Source: Amanita rubescens (taxonomy: Eukaryota; Basidiomycota; Agaricomycetes; Agaricales; Amanitaceae). From it: DNA of 60,556 nucleotides. How positions within the stretch are numbered: the stretch's first letter is position 1; every line of letters begins with the position of its first letter. The DNA lies in contig WION01000313.1 in NCBI GenBank assembly GCA_015039365.1, positions 1-60,556 of the forward strand. Direction: 5' to 3'. A program made the translations under genes and the position numbers. The notes beneath the pieces are model-generated. The model had not been told where the DNA came from and did no database searches. It saw only the letters and a list, made by a program, of their open reading frames with translations. Below are positions 46,301 through 55,091 of the stretch, in pieces.

Positions 46301-47563
46301 TGACCGGGCAACAACGCTTCATCGCGCATTACCCGCTCTCGAAGCCTTACACAAGGCATGGACGAAACGAGCTGAGCGCTCCAAATATTTTGAATTTGTG
46401 CCCGCTCTTAATGCTGGCCTAGCGAAGATCGAAGAATACTATCATCGTACGGCTGAGAGCGATGCATATACATTTGCTATGTGTTCGATTCCCTGTCTTT
46501 TTGAGTCCACTCTCTTCTAAACATGATTATTTGTTTCAGTGCTTGACCCATCACAGAAAACGGAACATATTCGCAAATACTGGGGTGACGACAAGTTGGA
46601 AAGCCTACTCAAGCAGGCCGAAGAAGCAGTTAGTAATCATATGCCAGGGTTCTTCGTGAATGGTAACAAACATTTTTGACAGTACAAGAACCGCTATCTT
46701 GAGATGTATGGCAATAACTTGGCACCAGCCCCACGACGACGAACTGGCCAGTCTGCAACCCGCAAACTTGGGATACTAATCCGTGAATTATCTGATGATG
46801 AAGACGATGCTGACTCGTCACCGGCATCCCCTATTGTGCCTGAGGATCTACGTCGTGCACCATGGCAAAAAGATTTCAATGGATATTTGAACTCGAAGGA
46901 TCAACTCGGCAATCTGACTATTACTGAGTGGTGGGGTGTACGTATTCCTCGCATTTTACCATTATGATTACAATCTGATTATGAAATAGTGGAATGCTAC
47001 TCGGTATCCTGTCTGGGCATCTCTTGCGCGTGACATGCTCCCCATTATGGCGTCATCGGTTTCTAGTGAACGGGCATTCTCATCCGCAGGAATCACTATC
47101 ACTAAGCGCCGAAATCGACTAAAACCAGACATCGTGGAGGCACTACAATTCCTGAAATGCCTCTACCACCATGATCTACTATTTCGTGAAGAGGCTAGCA
47201 CTCAATTTGAGGTGGAGGAATTTGGGAATCCGAATACGGAGGATATCGTGGCAGAGAATGACAAAGGGTGGGATAGAATGGTTGAGGATCTTGCTGATGA
47301 TGAGGGCTATGTAGACAGTGATGGAGAGGAAGTATTCGTACAAGAAGTAGGATTATGATACGACTAGTACATTTCTGTTTGCCAAGCCCTGGCCTAAAAC
47401 CCAAGCCCCGGCTTCACCCAAGCCCCGGCCTGAGCCTGAGCCGGGCCTGAGCCAGCCGTGAGCCCTCTACTGGGGCCCGGCTTATATTTCTTACAAGCCG
47501 GAGCCGTCCCAAGCCGAGCCTGAGCCGGGGCTTTTGAGCCGAGCCGGGCCGTGCACATCACTA
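43389..47563 (+). mobile_element. hAT-superfamily DNA transposon, 4,175 bp
   Basis: Terminal inverted repeats of 21 bp differ at one position: TAGTGTTGTGCACGGCCCGG at the left end, TAGTGATGTGCACGGCCCGG (reverse complement) at the right. The 8-bp target duplication GTTACGAA flanks it perfectly (43381-43388 and 47564-47571). Both subterminal regions are packed with GAGCCG/AGCCCCGGC motifs, usual for hAT transposase binding. It encodes a BED-finger transposase. The insertion split one copy of the segmental duplication; the other copy shows the empty site. Confidence 0.95.
44008..47358 (+). CDS. hAT transposase (BED finger, RNase H-like, hAT dimerisation domain)
   Basis: Catalyses cut-and-paste transposition. 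About a dozen exons, open as far as I can splice: MTADATSSVPRPKRSLTASG; BED-type finger DVDHFFSSSYQNNGKSYRNC then NLCS and RRHMQSSHK; MINIAARATNGVKIPDRRQT; the catalytic Asp region KVSITCDAWQASNSDGYLAV; MGWVTCDNASNNNTMFIEFA; RCLAHIINLATQAVI; LLLDMPVRWSSTYVM; DPSQKTEHIRKYWGD; and the C-terminal dimerisation motif WWNATRYPVWASLARDMLPI then MASSVSSERAFSSAGITITK and RRNRLKPDIVEALQFLKC. No stop or frame shift seen, so the element may be recent and autonomous. Confidence 0.88.
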
Positions 47564-47571
47564 GTTACGAA
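47564..47571 (+). repeat. hAT target site duplication, right
   Basis: GTTACGAA, identical to 43381-43388. Confidence 0.95.
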
Positions 47572-48559
47572 ATATGTTGCGTATGTGTTAGTGCTTCTTG
47601 AATTGTTTGACAACGCTACAAAGTACTAGTATCTAATTGGAATTGATTGACATATCTGCCCCGGACTATCGTGGCTTAAGCCTCTCAATTGTGTCCCTGC
47701 TCCTTCACGATATTCCCGCCGACGGAGATGAGGCGAAGGCAAAACCCGAAAACGACACAGGGGGTGGCTAAGCTGGATGGGGTATATTACAAGCATCTAA
47801 TGGGGGAACACCAGCCGCCGCACATCTCAACTCAAAGCATGGTCATATGATATACGGCATTTACGGTATTGATGAAGCATCACCTTTCTCCTGCCACCTG
47901 TCAGGAAAATCGTAAGTAATTCCGTCGGAGACGTGTTCGGCTAGTACATAAAAGCTAATCAAAACGGACTAGAGCCAGAATCCATCAAATCGCTAATGCC
48001 ACCTGTCCTGACGTTTGACGTAAGTAATGGATAGACTTTATTTTGCAGGGTACAGCAGGAGCTCGTAGAACCATCCACCTAATGGCCAATATGAGGATGA
48101 AAGCCACATGTTCAATGCGTCAACGATATATTGGTACAAAGGTCAAAGTGTCTCGATCAATTGTCATGCAATTCGGATCGTGGAGAACGCGTGGCCCGGG
48201 AAATCAAATCGTTACCGCCCAAAAATCAGGTTATCGTAATCAGAGCCTGCTTGAATCCTAATTCAGCATAGCGCATCATTGAAACCGCTCCTATGGTTCA
48301 CACGTGAAGTGTTTCGTGAATCCAATCCATGCTCACTGAATTCAAATTGTCAGGATTCATCATCCTGGCGCGCGATGGAAATATGCATGTACCGGCCATG
48401 ACGCCAATGGAAGCAGTACGTGAGGGCAGGGATGAGGATCATATTTTATGCGAAATTATTGGGGATTATATAAGTTCAAACTAGAACATAACCGGCAAGT
48501 ATATTCCCGCGTTTGCAATTTTGAATGTCAACTTGTTTACGCTCTAGCCCGTCCTCACG

Positions 48560-48567
48560 TATAAAAG
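48560..48567 (+). promoter_or_regulatory. TATA box of secreted-protein gene 2
   Basis: TATAAAAG, 60 bp before the ATG. A stretch between box and ATG present in copy 1 is deleted here. Confidence 0.65.
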
Positions 48568-48619
48568 CAGTCTGTAACACCGTTTCTCTTTTTCCCCGAC
48601 ACCCAACATCTCTTCTCCC

Positions 48620-49321
48620 ATGGTCAAATTCACTTTTGTGTCCGTATTCTTGATCGTTACCACCATGTCGGCGCTCGTCTTCGCTGCGCCCCCGACTGTT
48701 GAGAAGTACTCTATCAGCATCAGCGGTACCGACTACTTCCTCTTGAGCAACGGCACTGAACAGGTCGGCCAGCCAGTTACTCTGGTTACAGGGTACAACC
48801 CCGATACAACCGTACACGGTACGAGTCCCTATTATCATTACCTGTATAACAGCTAAAAAGACCCTGGATGACAGCTGGTCTCCATTCGTAATCTCAGACG
48901 GGCCAGGACTTCTGCGTCCAAGATCATAGGCAAGGCTGGGCTTTCGGTCGCAGCCGGAGAGGTAAGTCCAAGTTTACTCTGATTCATCTGTTACTGAGAG
49001 CCCCCCGATTAAATAGGATGCTGGAGGTGCACCTTACCTTGTCTGGGACTCTCGTGTTTCTTCCAAGGCTTGGTGGACATTTCAGAGCCGCTCTCCGGAA
49101 CAGGGTTATTTGTAAGCCTTCACGCGATTGATCACATGGAAATACCTAATGACGCTTGGCATATAGCATTAGAGGCGCTGAGGAAGGTTGGGCTTGGGTC
49201 GGAGGTCCTAACGGTGATGTACGTTCATATTATATAAACAAGGAGGGATAGTCACGATGCGGCACAGCTTGTTCTTCAACCTGGAGGCGGGAGTGTATTC
49301 ACAATCCAAGTCGCTGTATAA
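48620..49321 (+). pseudogene. Small secreted protein, paralogue 2 (nonsense codon)
   Basis: Same signal peptide and mature N-terminus as paralogue 1 (KYSISISGTDYFLLSNGTEQ). Exon 1 ends ...ACC GTA CAC G with a GTACGA donor, and the phase across the first intron is correct (DPG). However, the next codon is TGA where paralogue 1 has TGG (Trp). Later exons keep similarity (GKAGLSVAA, last exon AQLVLQPGGGSVFTIQVAV with stop at 49319-49321), so the loss looks recent. Confidence 0.6.
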
Positions 49322-49560
49322 TCTACTATAGCAGTTACTATCGGTGTTTGTTTGGCAAGCTGCTTCTGAATCATTATGCCACGGTCGCTTTCTGAGTTGG
49401 AAAAAAGGAAGCGAAAACGTGCTCTCTGCTTCGAGTCCGATCCGTTGCGGCTGCGGGCCTACCGTCTACGGCTAGTGCTGCGAGTGCTGAGCAAGATGCC
49501 TGGTACATGCAAAATCTCTGTCACCACCTAAGTTCTACCCCCCAATCCCGGCAATCCACG

Positions 49561-50340
49561 CTCCTCTTGTACATATTTCATTGGGCGGAATGTCGCGAAG
49601 AACAGGTGCTTCTGCTGAGCGGGTCAAGGCTGAGCGATTGGGTTTGCCTCAAGAATTCCTTCCCTTATCAGTCCCAAGGGTACCCATTTTCTTGAGGCGT
49701 CGTCGGAAAGAAAAGGTGCGTTGAAGCTTTTGGGCATCTCGCATTCATTTACTTACCTAAGGTATTCTTCGGGCTATTCTTCGACACCATCCATCTTAAT
49801 TTTTTACGCTTTCTCATGGTTCCTGTTTGAAGCTCATACGGATGACAGTTAGCAGCTACTTATCATGGCGTTGAGTGGCATGCATTTTCTTGGCGATGAA
49901 CGTGGTATGGGAGGCTACATGTGAACCATGAACTCACTATCCAAGCCTCAAGGTGCGGCGTATGTCTATTAGAACTACGACAGGTAAACAATTACATGCA
50001 TCCAGACCGCCATTTAGTCTAGCAATATGTCCTGAAGCCAGCGATCCAGATTGATATGTCGGAGTTGGATGTCGAGTCATTTTGCTTCTTCGCTTCGGAA
50101 ATGGCTGCACGTCACTCGCGTGTCCCACGTTGCTCACTTCAACTTTCCAACGTTCTTGGAGTGGTGGATGAATGCACCATATTCAGCTGTTAATCTTAAG
50201 ATTATGCCCTGTTTTCATGGCTTACTCGTCTTAGACTGTCCCCTAGGTTTTGTTAGTCTAAGCCTGCATATATAATGGTATTTTGGTTGACGCAATAGTC
50301 TTAGCCTATGCAGATAATAATACAAGGGATGCACGAGCAA
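49561..50340. other. No gene recognised
   Basis: Short frames only. Confidence 0.4.
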
Positions 50341-50489
50341 AGAAACAATGATAATAGTCTTACCAGCCAATTACCGGAGAGCAAATCCGAGCATTGTGCG
50401 AGAGCCAAGCCACGGCAAATAGAAGGCAGTAGATAGCGAGCGTTGAAAGCGAAGTGCAGCGGGTGTGGTGGGTTGCGGTGGGTGCAGCT

Positions 50490-50860
50490 GAGTGGGCGAG
50501 GGAGGGCGGTGGGGGTCAGCAACGTCGATATCCACGTTTACGCAGCTTACCTGGGGTTCAGCGGGGTCCGAAAGAGTCCGGTGGGCGAGGTTGAGTGGTG
50601 GGAGGACGACGGAGGGGTGGTGGATCAAGAACGTCAAAATCCGAGTGGGTTCGGGGGTGTGTGACAGGGTGCCAGGTGGGCACTGGCGGATGCGGAGGGG
50701 TGCAACGCGGCTTGGTTGAGTCGCGAAGGGCAAGGGAGGGGGTCAGTAACGTCGAAACATAGGTGTATGCGGCTTACCTGGGGTCTGGCAGGGTCCGAGA
50801 GGGTGACGTGCATGCAGTTGGGCGCAACGGGGCGTGGTTGAGTAGCCGAGGGCAAGGGAT
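50490..50860. repeat. Diverged tandem duplication of ~200-220 bp
   Basis: Blocks such as GGGTCAG.AACGTCGA, GC.GCTTACCTGGGGT and GG.GGTCCGA.AG occur twice, near 50510-50580 and 50735-50805. In minus orientation each copy carries a GGACCC...CCAG/GTAAGC exon-donor boundary, so an exon end and its intron were duplicated. Confidence 0.55.
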
Positions 50861-50865
50861 GCGGC

Positions 50866-50970
50866 GTATCATCGGTGACGAGTGACAAGATATTGTTGAG
50901 CTCGTTTGACATGCCTCCGGACTTTGATACGTAACCAACGGAACCAGGCCGGTAAAGCTTCGAGGAAAGA
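50866..50970 (-). pseudogene. Short ATP-citrate lyase fragment
   Basis: Minus strand reads [20 protein letters not shown] then [14 protein letters not shown]. The run [20 protein letters not shown] is a highly conserved segment of the CoA-ligase-like part of ATP-citrate synthase. Only about 35 residues are present, fused to unrelated sequence on both sides. Confidence 0.7.
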
Positions 50971-50974
50971 TAGC

Positions 50975-52256
50975 ACGGGGTTGCAAACCATAGACGAAAG
51001 AGGGGGTGTTTCCATCGAATGGTCTGTATGACGGCCGAGAAGTCCCTGAGGAAGTCCGGAAGCGGATAATCTGATCCAATGCCTGGGTGCGCTCCCTACC
51101 AGGATGGATCGCACCGACGTTGGGATTCTCCGGAGGCTCCTCGACTCTGGCATCCTGCATAGTGATAGCAAGAAGCGTGTCTTCCTCTTGCGGTGGCAGT
51201 GCGGCTTTTGGTTTAGTGGGAATGTACGGCGTTGCCCATGTGCTGTTGAGTGTTGCAGATGAAGTCGTCGTTGTCGTGGTAGTAGAATTAGCAGTGGTTG
51301 TCGTTATAGTTGACATCGTACTGGTAGCGGCGGCCATAGTAGAGGACGAAGTCGCGCTCTGCGCAGGTTTTGGCTTTGGAGGAATGGGAGCATTCAAATT
51401 CGCCGCATTCATCCACGCGTATCGTCCTCCCAACCTAGCAGCTTGCGTAGCTACCGCATTCGACATTTTCTTTCGCACGTCTTCAGACATATTTCGAGCA
51501 GTTACGCCCGGTCCTTCTTTCCTCCGTTTCTTCTTCGCCCCGCCTTCGTCGTCTTCGCCTAACCCCGCTCCTAACGTTGCTCCAGCAGCGTTTGCTTGGG
51601 CAGCCAAAGCCGCAGCATGGGCAGCAGCCAACTCGGCTCGTTCTTTCCTTCTCGTCTTACGCTCGTTTCTTCCTCCCTGTCAGCTTTTCGCCGCAAGCTG
51701 TTTTGCGACGTCTGAACGGACGACGACAGACCACATTGGTTGATTATCGGTGTATAAAGAGGCAGGGGGGTCGAATTGTGTAGAGGTGCGGTGTTGGGCT
51801 GCGGTGATCATGGAGGTGACGAGGTCCTGGAGACGTGCTCGCAAGGCGAGAGCGAGGTAGTTTATCGCGTCATCTGGGACGCGGGTTACTTTGTGGGAGG
51901 GCCTGATGGTGCGCATGATTTGTCCTACAAAGCGAACGTCGAAAGAGGGGTGTTCGGCTGTTTTTTGCTACGGTCGTCGTAGACTCTGAAAGATTGGTGG
52001 TCGTGAGTTTGTTGAAGGCTTTCTTCCTCTGCCTAGAAAAAAGAGCTGGAGGAATAAAAGAATGGTATTGACGATGGATTACATACCCACACCTCTACTC
52101 CTGCGCTTCCCAGGGCATCATTGAGGGTCGCAACGTCTGACGTGTCGACATTGTTAGCTGTTGAATTGCCTCCCGCTGTTGTTGAAGTAGATTGGCGTTG
52201 AGTGTTTTGCCGGGCAGTTAGCCGCTTGGGTTTGTGATTTGAGTTTTGTGAATTTA
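50975..52256 (-). pseudogene. TAF4 (TFIID subunit 4) gene, 5' truncated and frameshifted
   Basis: TAF4 is a histone-fold subunit of the TFIID initiation complex. Recognisable: DTSDVATLNDALGSAGVEV; AEEESLQQTHDHQSFRVYDD; the histone-fold region HPSFDVRFVGQIMRTIRP, VPDDAINYLALALRARLQDL, VTSMITAAQHRTSTQFDPP, NQPMWSVVVRSDVAKQLAAK; then KKRRKEGPGVTARNMSEDVR and GRYAWMN. A run of six A (minus strand, near 51962) is one base short of what would join VYDDRSKK to EHPSFDV. Upstream of about 52256 the sequence turns into an unrelated gene fragment on the other strand, so the 5' end is lost. The 3' end runs into the ATP-citrate lyase fragment. Confidence 0.7.
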
Positions 52257-52274
52257 TGACTTTGATGATCAACG

Positions 52275-52829
52275 GAGTTTGTGACCTACTGTTACGGTGG
52301 ACTCGGACACTTCTGGCACGACCTACCGCACGCGTGAAGAAGTCCAAGGTATGCGCAGCACTCGCGATCCTATCCACGGTCTTCAACAATACATCGAAGA
52401 GTGGGGCCTTGCTACCGAACAAGAGCTCAAGGTATGCTATTCGGTTTTCATTGGAACCTGGATTTTTGGAATAACGATCGCGAGTTTAAGCAACTCGACA
52501 AGGAAGCCAAGGCAGAAGTCGACGCTGCTGTTGAAGAAGCCAAGGCTTCGCCATTCCCGTCATCTGAGGACGTATACTACTCAGACGTTTATATCAAGGG
52601 AACCGGAACACCGTTCCTTAGGGGCCGTGAGCGTGAAGAGGTACGTTGACAACCGCGCGCGAAAGTCATAGAGTCTAATCGGGGTTCTCTCCAGGTTCAT
52701 CGTTATCAGAGAGTTAGATTGGGAGATTACTGGATTTTTTACGTTGAATGCAATAACCTAAAACGCATGTTTGAATCTAAGCTTATTATGCATTTGCACT
52801 TGCTCGTCCGAGCTGAACGGGATTCATGA
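52275..52829 (+). pseudogene. Pyruvate dehydrogenase E1 alpha, C-terminal fragment
   Basis: A piece of the mitochondrial E1 alpha subunit (thiamine-diphosphate enzyme). EFVTYCYGG is followed, after a small indel, by GTTYRTREEVQGMRSTRDPI and HGLQQYIEEWGLATEQELK; then, after a GTATGC...TTTAAG intron, QLDKEAKAEVDAAVEEAKAS and YYSDVYIKGTGTPFLRGRER with EE; and after another intron VHRY. In the family VHRY/VHQY is the end; here the stop is missing and the frame continues to 52829. The N-terminal two thirds is absent and the break coincides with the TAF4 break at about 52260. Confidence 0.8.
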
Positions 52830-53143
52830 AGCCCTCATTATCTCACAAAGTGAAACTCATGACGAAAAAGAAACAATCCGCATATGCCCAGGCACAGATA
52901 CCAACGAGGCAGCTCGTGGACGTCCTTGCGCTTGTACCAACGGAAAAACTAAGCATTTGCTTGCTTTGCCTGGCTCAGGATTTCGGAGAGGTCAAGGAAC
53001 TTGTGCAAAGAGTTAAGTTTGAAGGTGGGATTGGGGGGTGGGCCGGGAGTGAAAGGCAAGAAGGGGAGGAAGAGGAAAAAGGACGGGATGGCAGGGAGGG
53101 GAGTGAATACGGGTTACAGCAGAGCTTGTTGGACTTGGTGTAA
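52826..53143 (+). CDS. Unidentified 105-codon open frame
   Basis: MKPSLSHKVKLMTKKKQSAY, then LVDVLALVPTEKLSICLLCL and a Gly/Glu-rich tail (GERQEGEEEEKGRDGREG-like). Helical in character but no family recognised. Overlaps the end of the preceding fragment. May be chance. Confidence 0.2.
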   Translation: MKPSLSHKVKLMTKKKQSAYAQAQIPTRQLVDVLALVPTEKLSICLLCLAQDFGEVKELVQRVKFEGGIGGWAGSERQEGEEEEKGRDGREGSEYGLQQSLLDLV

Positions 53144-53816
53144 TTTATGTTAATTTTTCGAATTAAGGAAAAAATTATCATTGTACTGGTTATACAGTTT
53201 ATACAGTGCTAGGACCCGGGCTGAAAATAGGTTCTTCAACCTCGTCAACACATTCCCCAAGCATAGCGAAGAGACCATCCGAGCGAAATAACCTTCGCAT
53301 CGCGCTATGGTTGCAAATCCAAGCGTTACGAACTGTCGGAGATATTAGGTTGAGCGAGAAGATGTGGTAAGGATTTATGGGTGCACCTTTGGGTTCTTTT
53401 GTACAGAGGTCTCGGCGTCGACCGTGATGGGATTAATGAATAGCAGGTGGTGATAATACGTGGTTATCGTCACTGTTACGGTAGTCGGATTGGACAGATA
53501 AGGGCGAGGAGGATATGAACCGAACTAACCGTCAAGATTTACGCTATCGTATGACCAGTGCATCGGGCAGCTCATCCGACTCACGAGACGATCGGTTGCT
53601 GCCTCAGTAGTTATTGGGGTAGGTGATGAGATTGAAGGAGGTAGCCATCTGCCTGTTATTCCTCGATTTCGACCATGGAAGAAGATCGGTAGGCCGGACT
53701 GAAGGGGTTGTTGGTAGAGGCACATGATCCGGCCCTGCGCATCACCGAGGTAGTGGATTAGATCATCCATTGTAAGAGAAGGAGTGAACGACTTACTAGC
53801 TAGAGCAGGAAGAACG
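53144..53816. other. No gene recognised
   Basis: Nothing but short frames. Confidence 0.4.
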
Positions 53817-54330
53817 TCATCGTCGTCTTAGCCACTCTGTATCTTGACGCAAATCTCTTCTGAACTGAGAGAACCAGCGATTTGAGGGTGACGTCGACTC
53901 CGACCGAGTTTTCTTTGTGATTGTACACGGCAGGAAGAGAAGGGACAGGCGGCGCATAAGCGGAATGGAATACATGAGAGGTGCAGGAAGTGCTGGCTGT
54001 ATGACGAGAATCTGTGAAAGGGCGAGGTTGGTGGCAAATGAATGGGAGACACGGGTAGCAGTGACTGCGAATGAGATAGGTGTTGATGTTCATCGTTTGA
54101 CCTTGTCCCAGATCACGATGGCGCCGATGACGACGAGAGGAAGGACGGCAACGGCGGGTTTTCCGTGGGAAGAACAAGATTGGAACAGAGGAAGATGAGG
54201 TCGTGTTGGACATGAGCGAGGGAGTTGCAGACTGGTAAAGATCGAGTTCCAGGAGTACTTGAGAGGCAGAATCGTTTCACAACCGGGGCAAAAGTTGGAC
54301 GCGACTTCAATGATTTCTCGCTTAGCCTCA
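53817..54330 (-). CDS. Possible two-exon membrane protein, unidentified
   Basis: One frame reads WHEAKREIIEVASNFCPGCE, then a hydrophobic segment KPAVAVLPLVVIGAIVIWDK. A GT...TTTCACAG intron joins it in phase to ILVIQPALPAPLMYSIPLMR and a basic tail ending DTEWLRRR stop (53819-53817). No start codon in this frame close upstream, where the R1 repeat begins. A competing frame opens at 54331 (MRLSEKSLKSRPTF). Tentative. Confidence 0.3.
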
Positions 54331-54369
54331 TGCCAGGCCGTGGACCGTGGTAGATGTTGGCTCGACCGT

Positions 54370-54500
54370 AAAATTACGATGAATTGGTGGAGACGCGAAT
54401 AGAATATGGTGGTTGGGCAGCGTGTGGAAACGGGTCAGCGAAGGGACGGAGCACCTTCGTAAGCGAGCGCCCGTCTGTCACTGACCTGAGAGTCCGTAGT
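54370..54500 (-). repeat. Dispersed repeat R1, copy 4 (reverse)
   Basis: Reverse complement matches 37200-37345 (CCCTTCGCTGACCCGTTTCCACA, ATTCTATTCGCGTCTCC.CCA, GAGCCAAC). Confidence 0.6.
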
Positions 54501-55091
54501 TTCGAGAAAGAGCTAGAATAGAAGGAAGAAGGGGTGAGACGGAGTACTACCCACGTTGCTGAATGGAGAAGTTATCCAAATATGTAAGACTGGGCCTGCC
54601 AAGCGACCTGGTTCCTGGGGGTCAGTGCGGCCTTGTGAACTTATAGTCCTGCGTGCTCTCGATCTTTTGACCAGACGCACCATTCGATTTCGCTCGTACC
54701 CGTACCACACAGTACACTCGCATAGCTCTGTGCGCTCTCAAGTCTTGACCAAACGCATCGTTTCTAACCAATTGTCGCCTATCGCACGGTCATCTGACGT
54801 ACCATTATCTCTTTGATCTCTCGGACTCCGAGTCGCCCGCTGCCCTACACACAATCTACGCTTCGCGTACTAGGGGATCATCACCACTTCTGCCTGCCAA
54901 TCTGAGATCTCTTAATCCAGAGTCCGAGACACATCATCCGTGGCCTCTGTCGAGTTCGGTACACAACTCTTCTTGATTCACACACCCAGCTATTGGCACT
55001 GCTTTTTTCCATCATCTCTGGTGAGCATTTCCATTTCACCACTGCCCCCTCAATCAAATAATCTGATCTTGATCCTAGCACAACATCAGTC
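54501..55091. other. Upstream region of the GTPase/micro-exon gene
   Basis: A partial direct repeat (CTCTGTGCGCTCTCAAGTCTTGACCA-like versus GTGCTCTCGATCTTTTGACCA) at 54650 and 54728. Base composition becomes more A/T-rich towards 55000. No other feature. Confidence 0.35.

Larger units (their letters stand above)
47572..49560 (+). repeat. Segmental duplication, right copy (part after the hAT element)
   Basis: Collinear with 37680-39600, with small indels. Includes secreted-protein paralogue 2. Confidence 0.85.
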
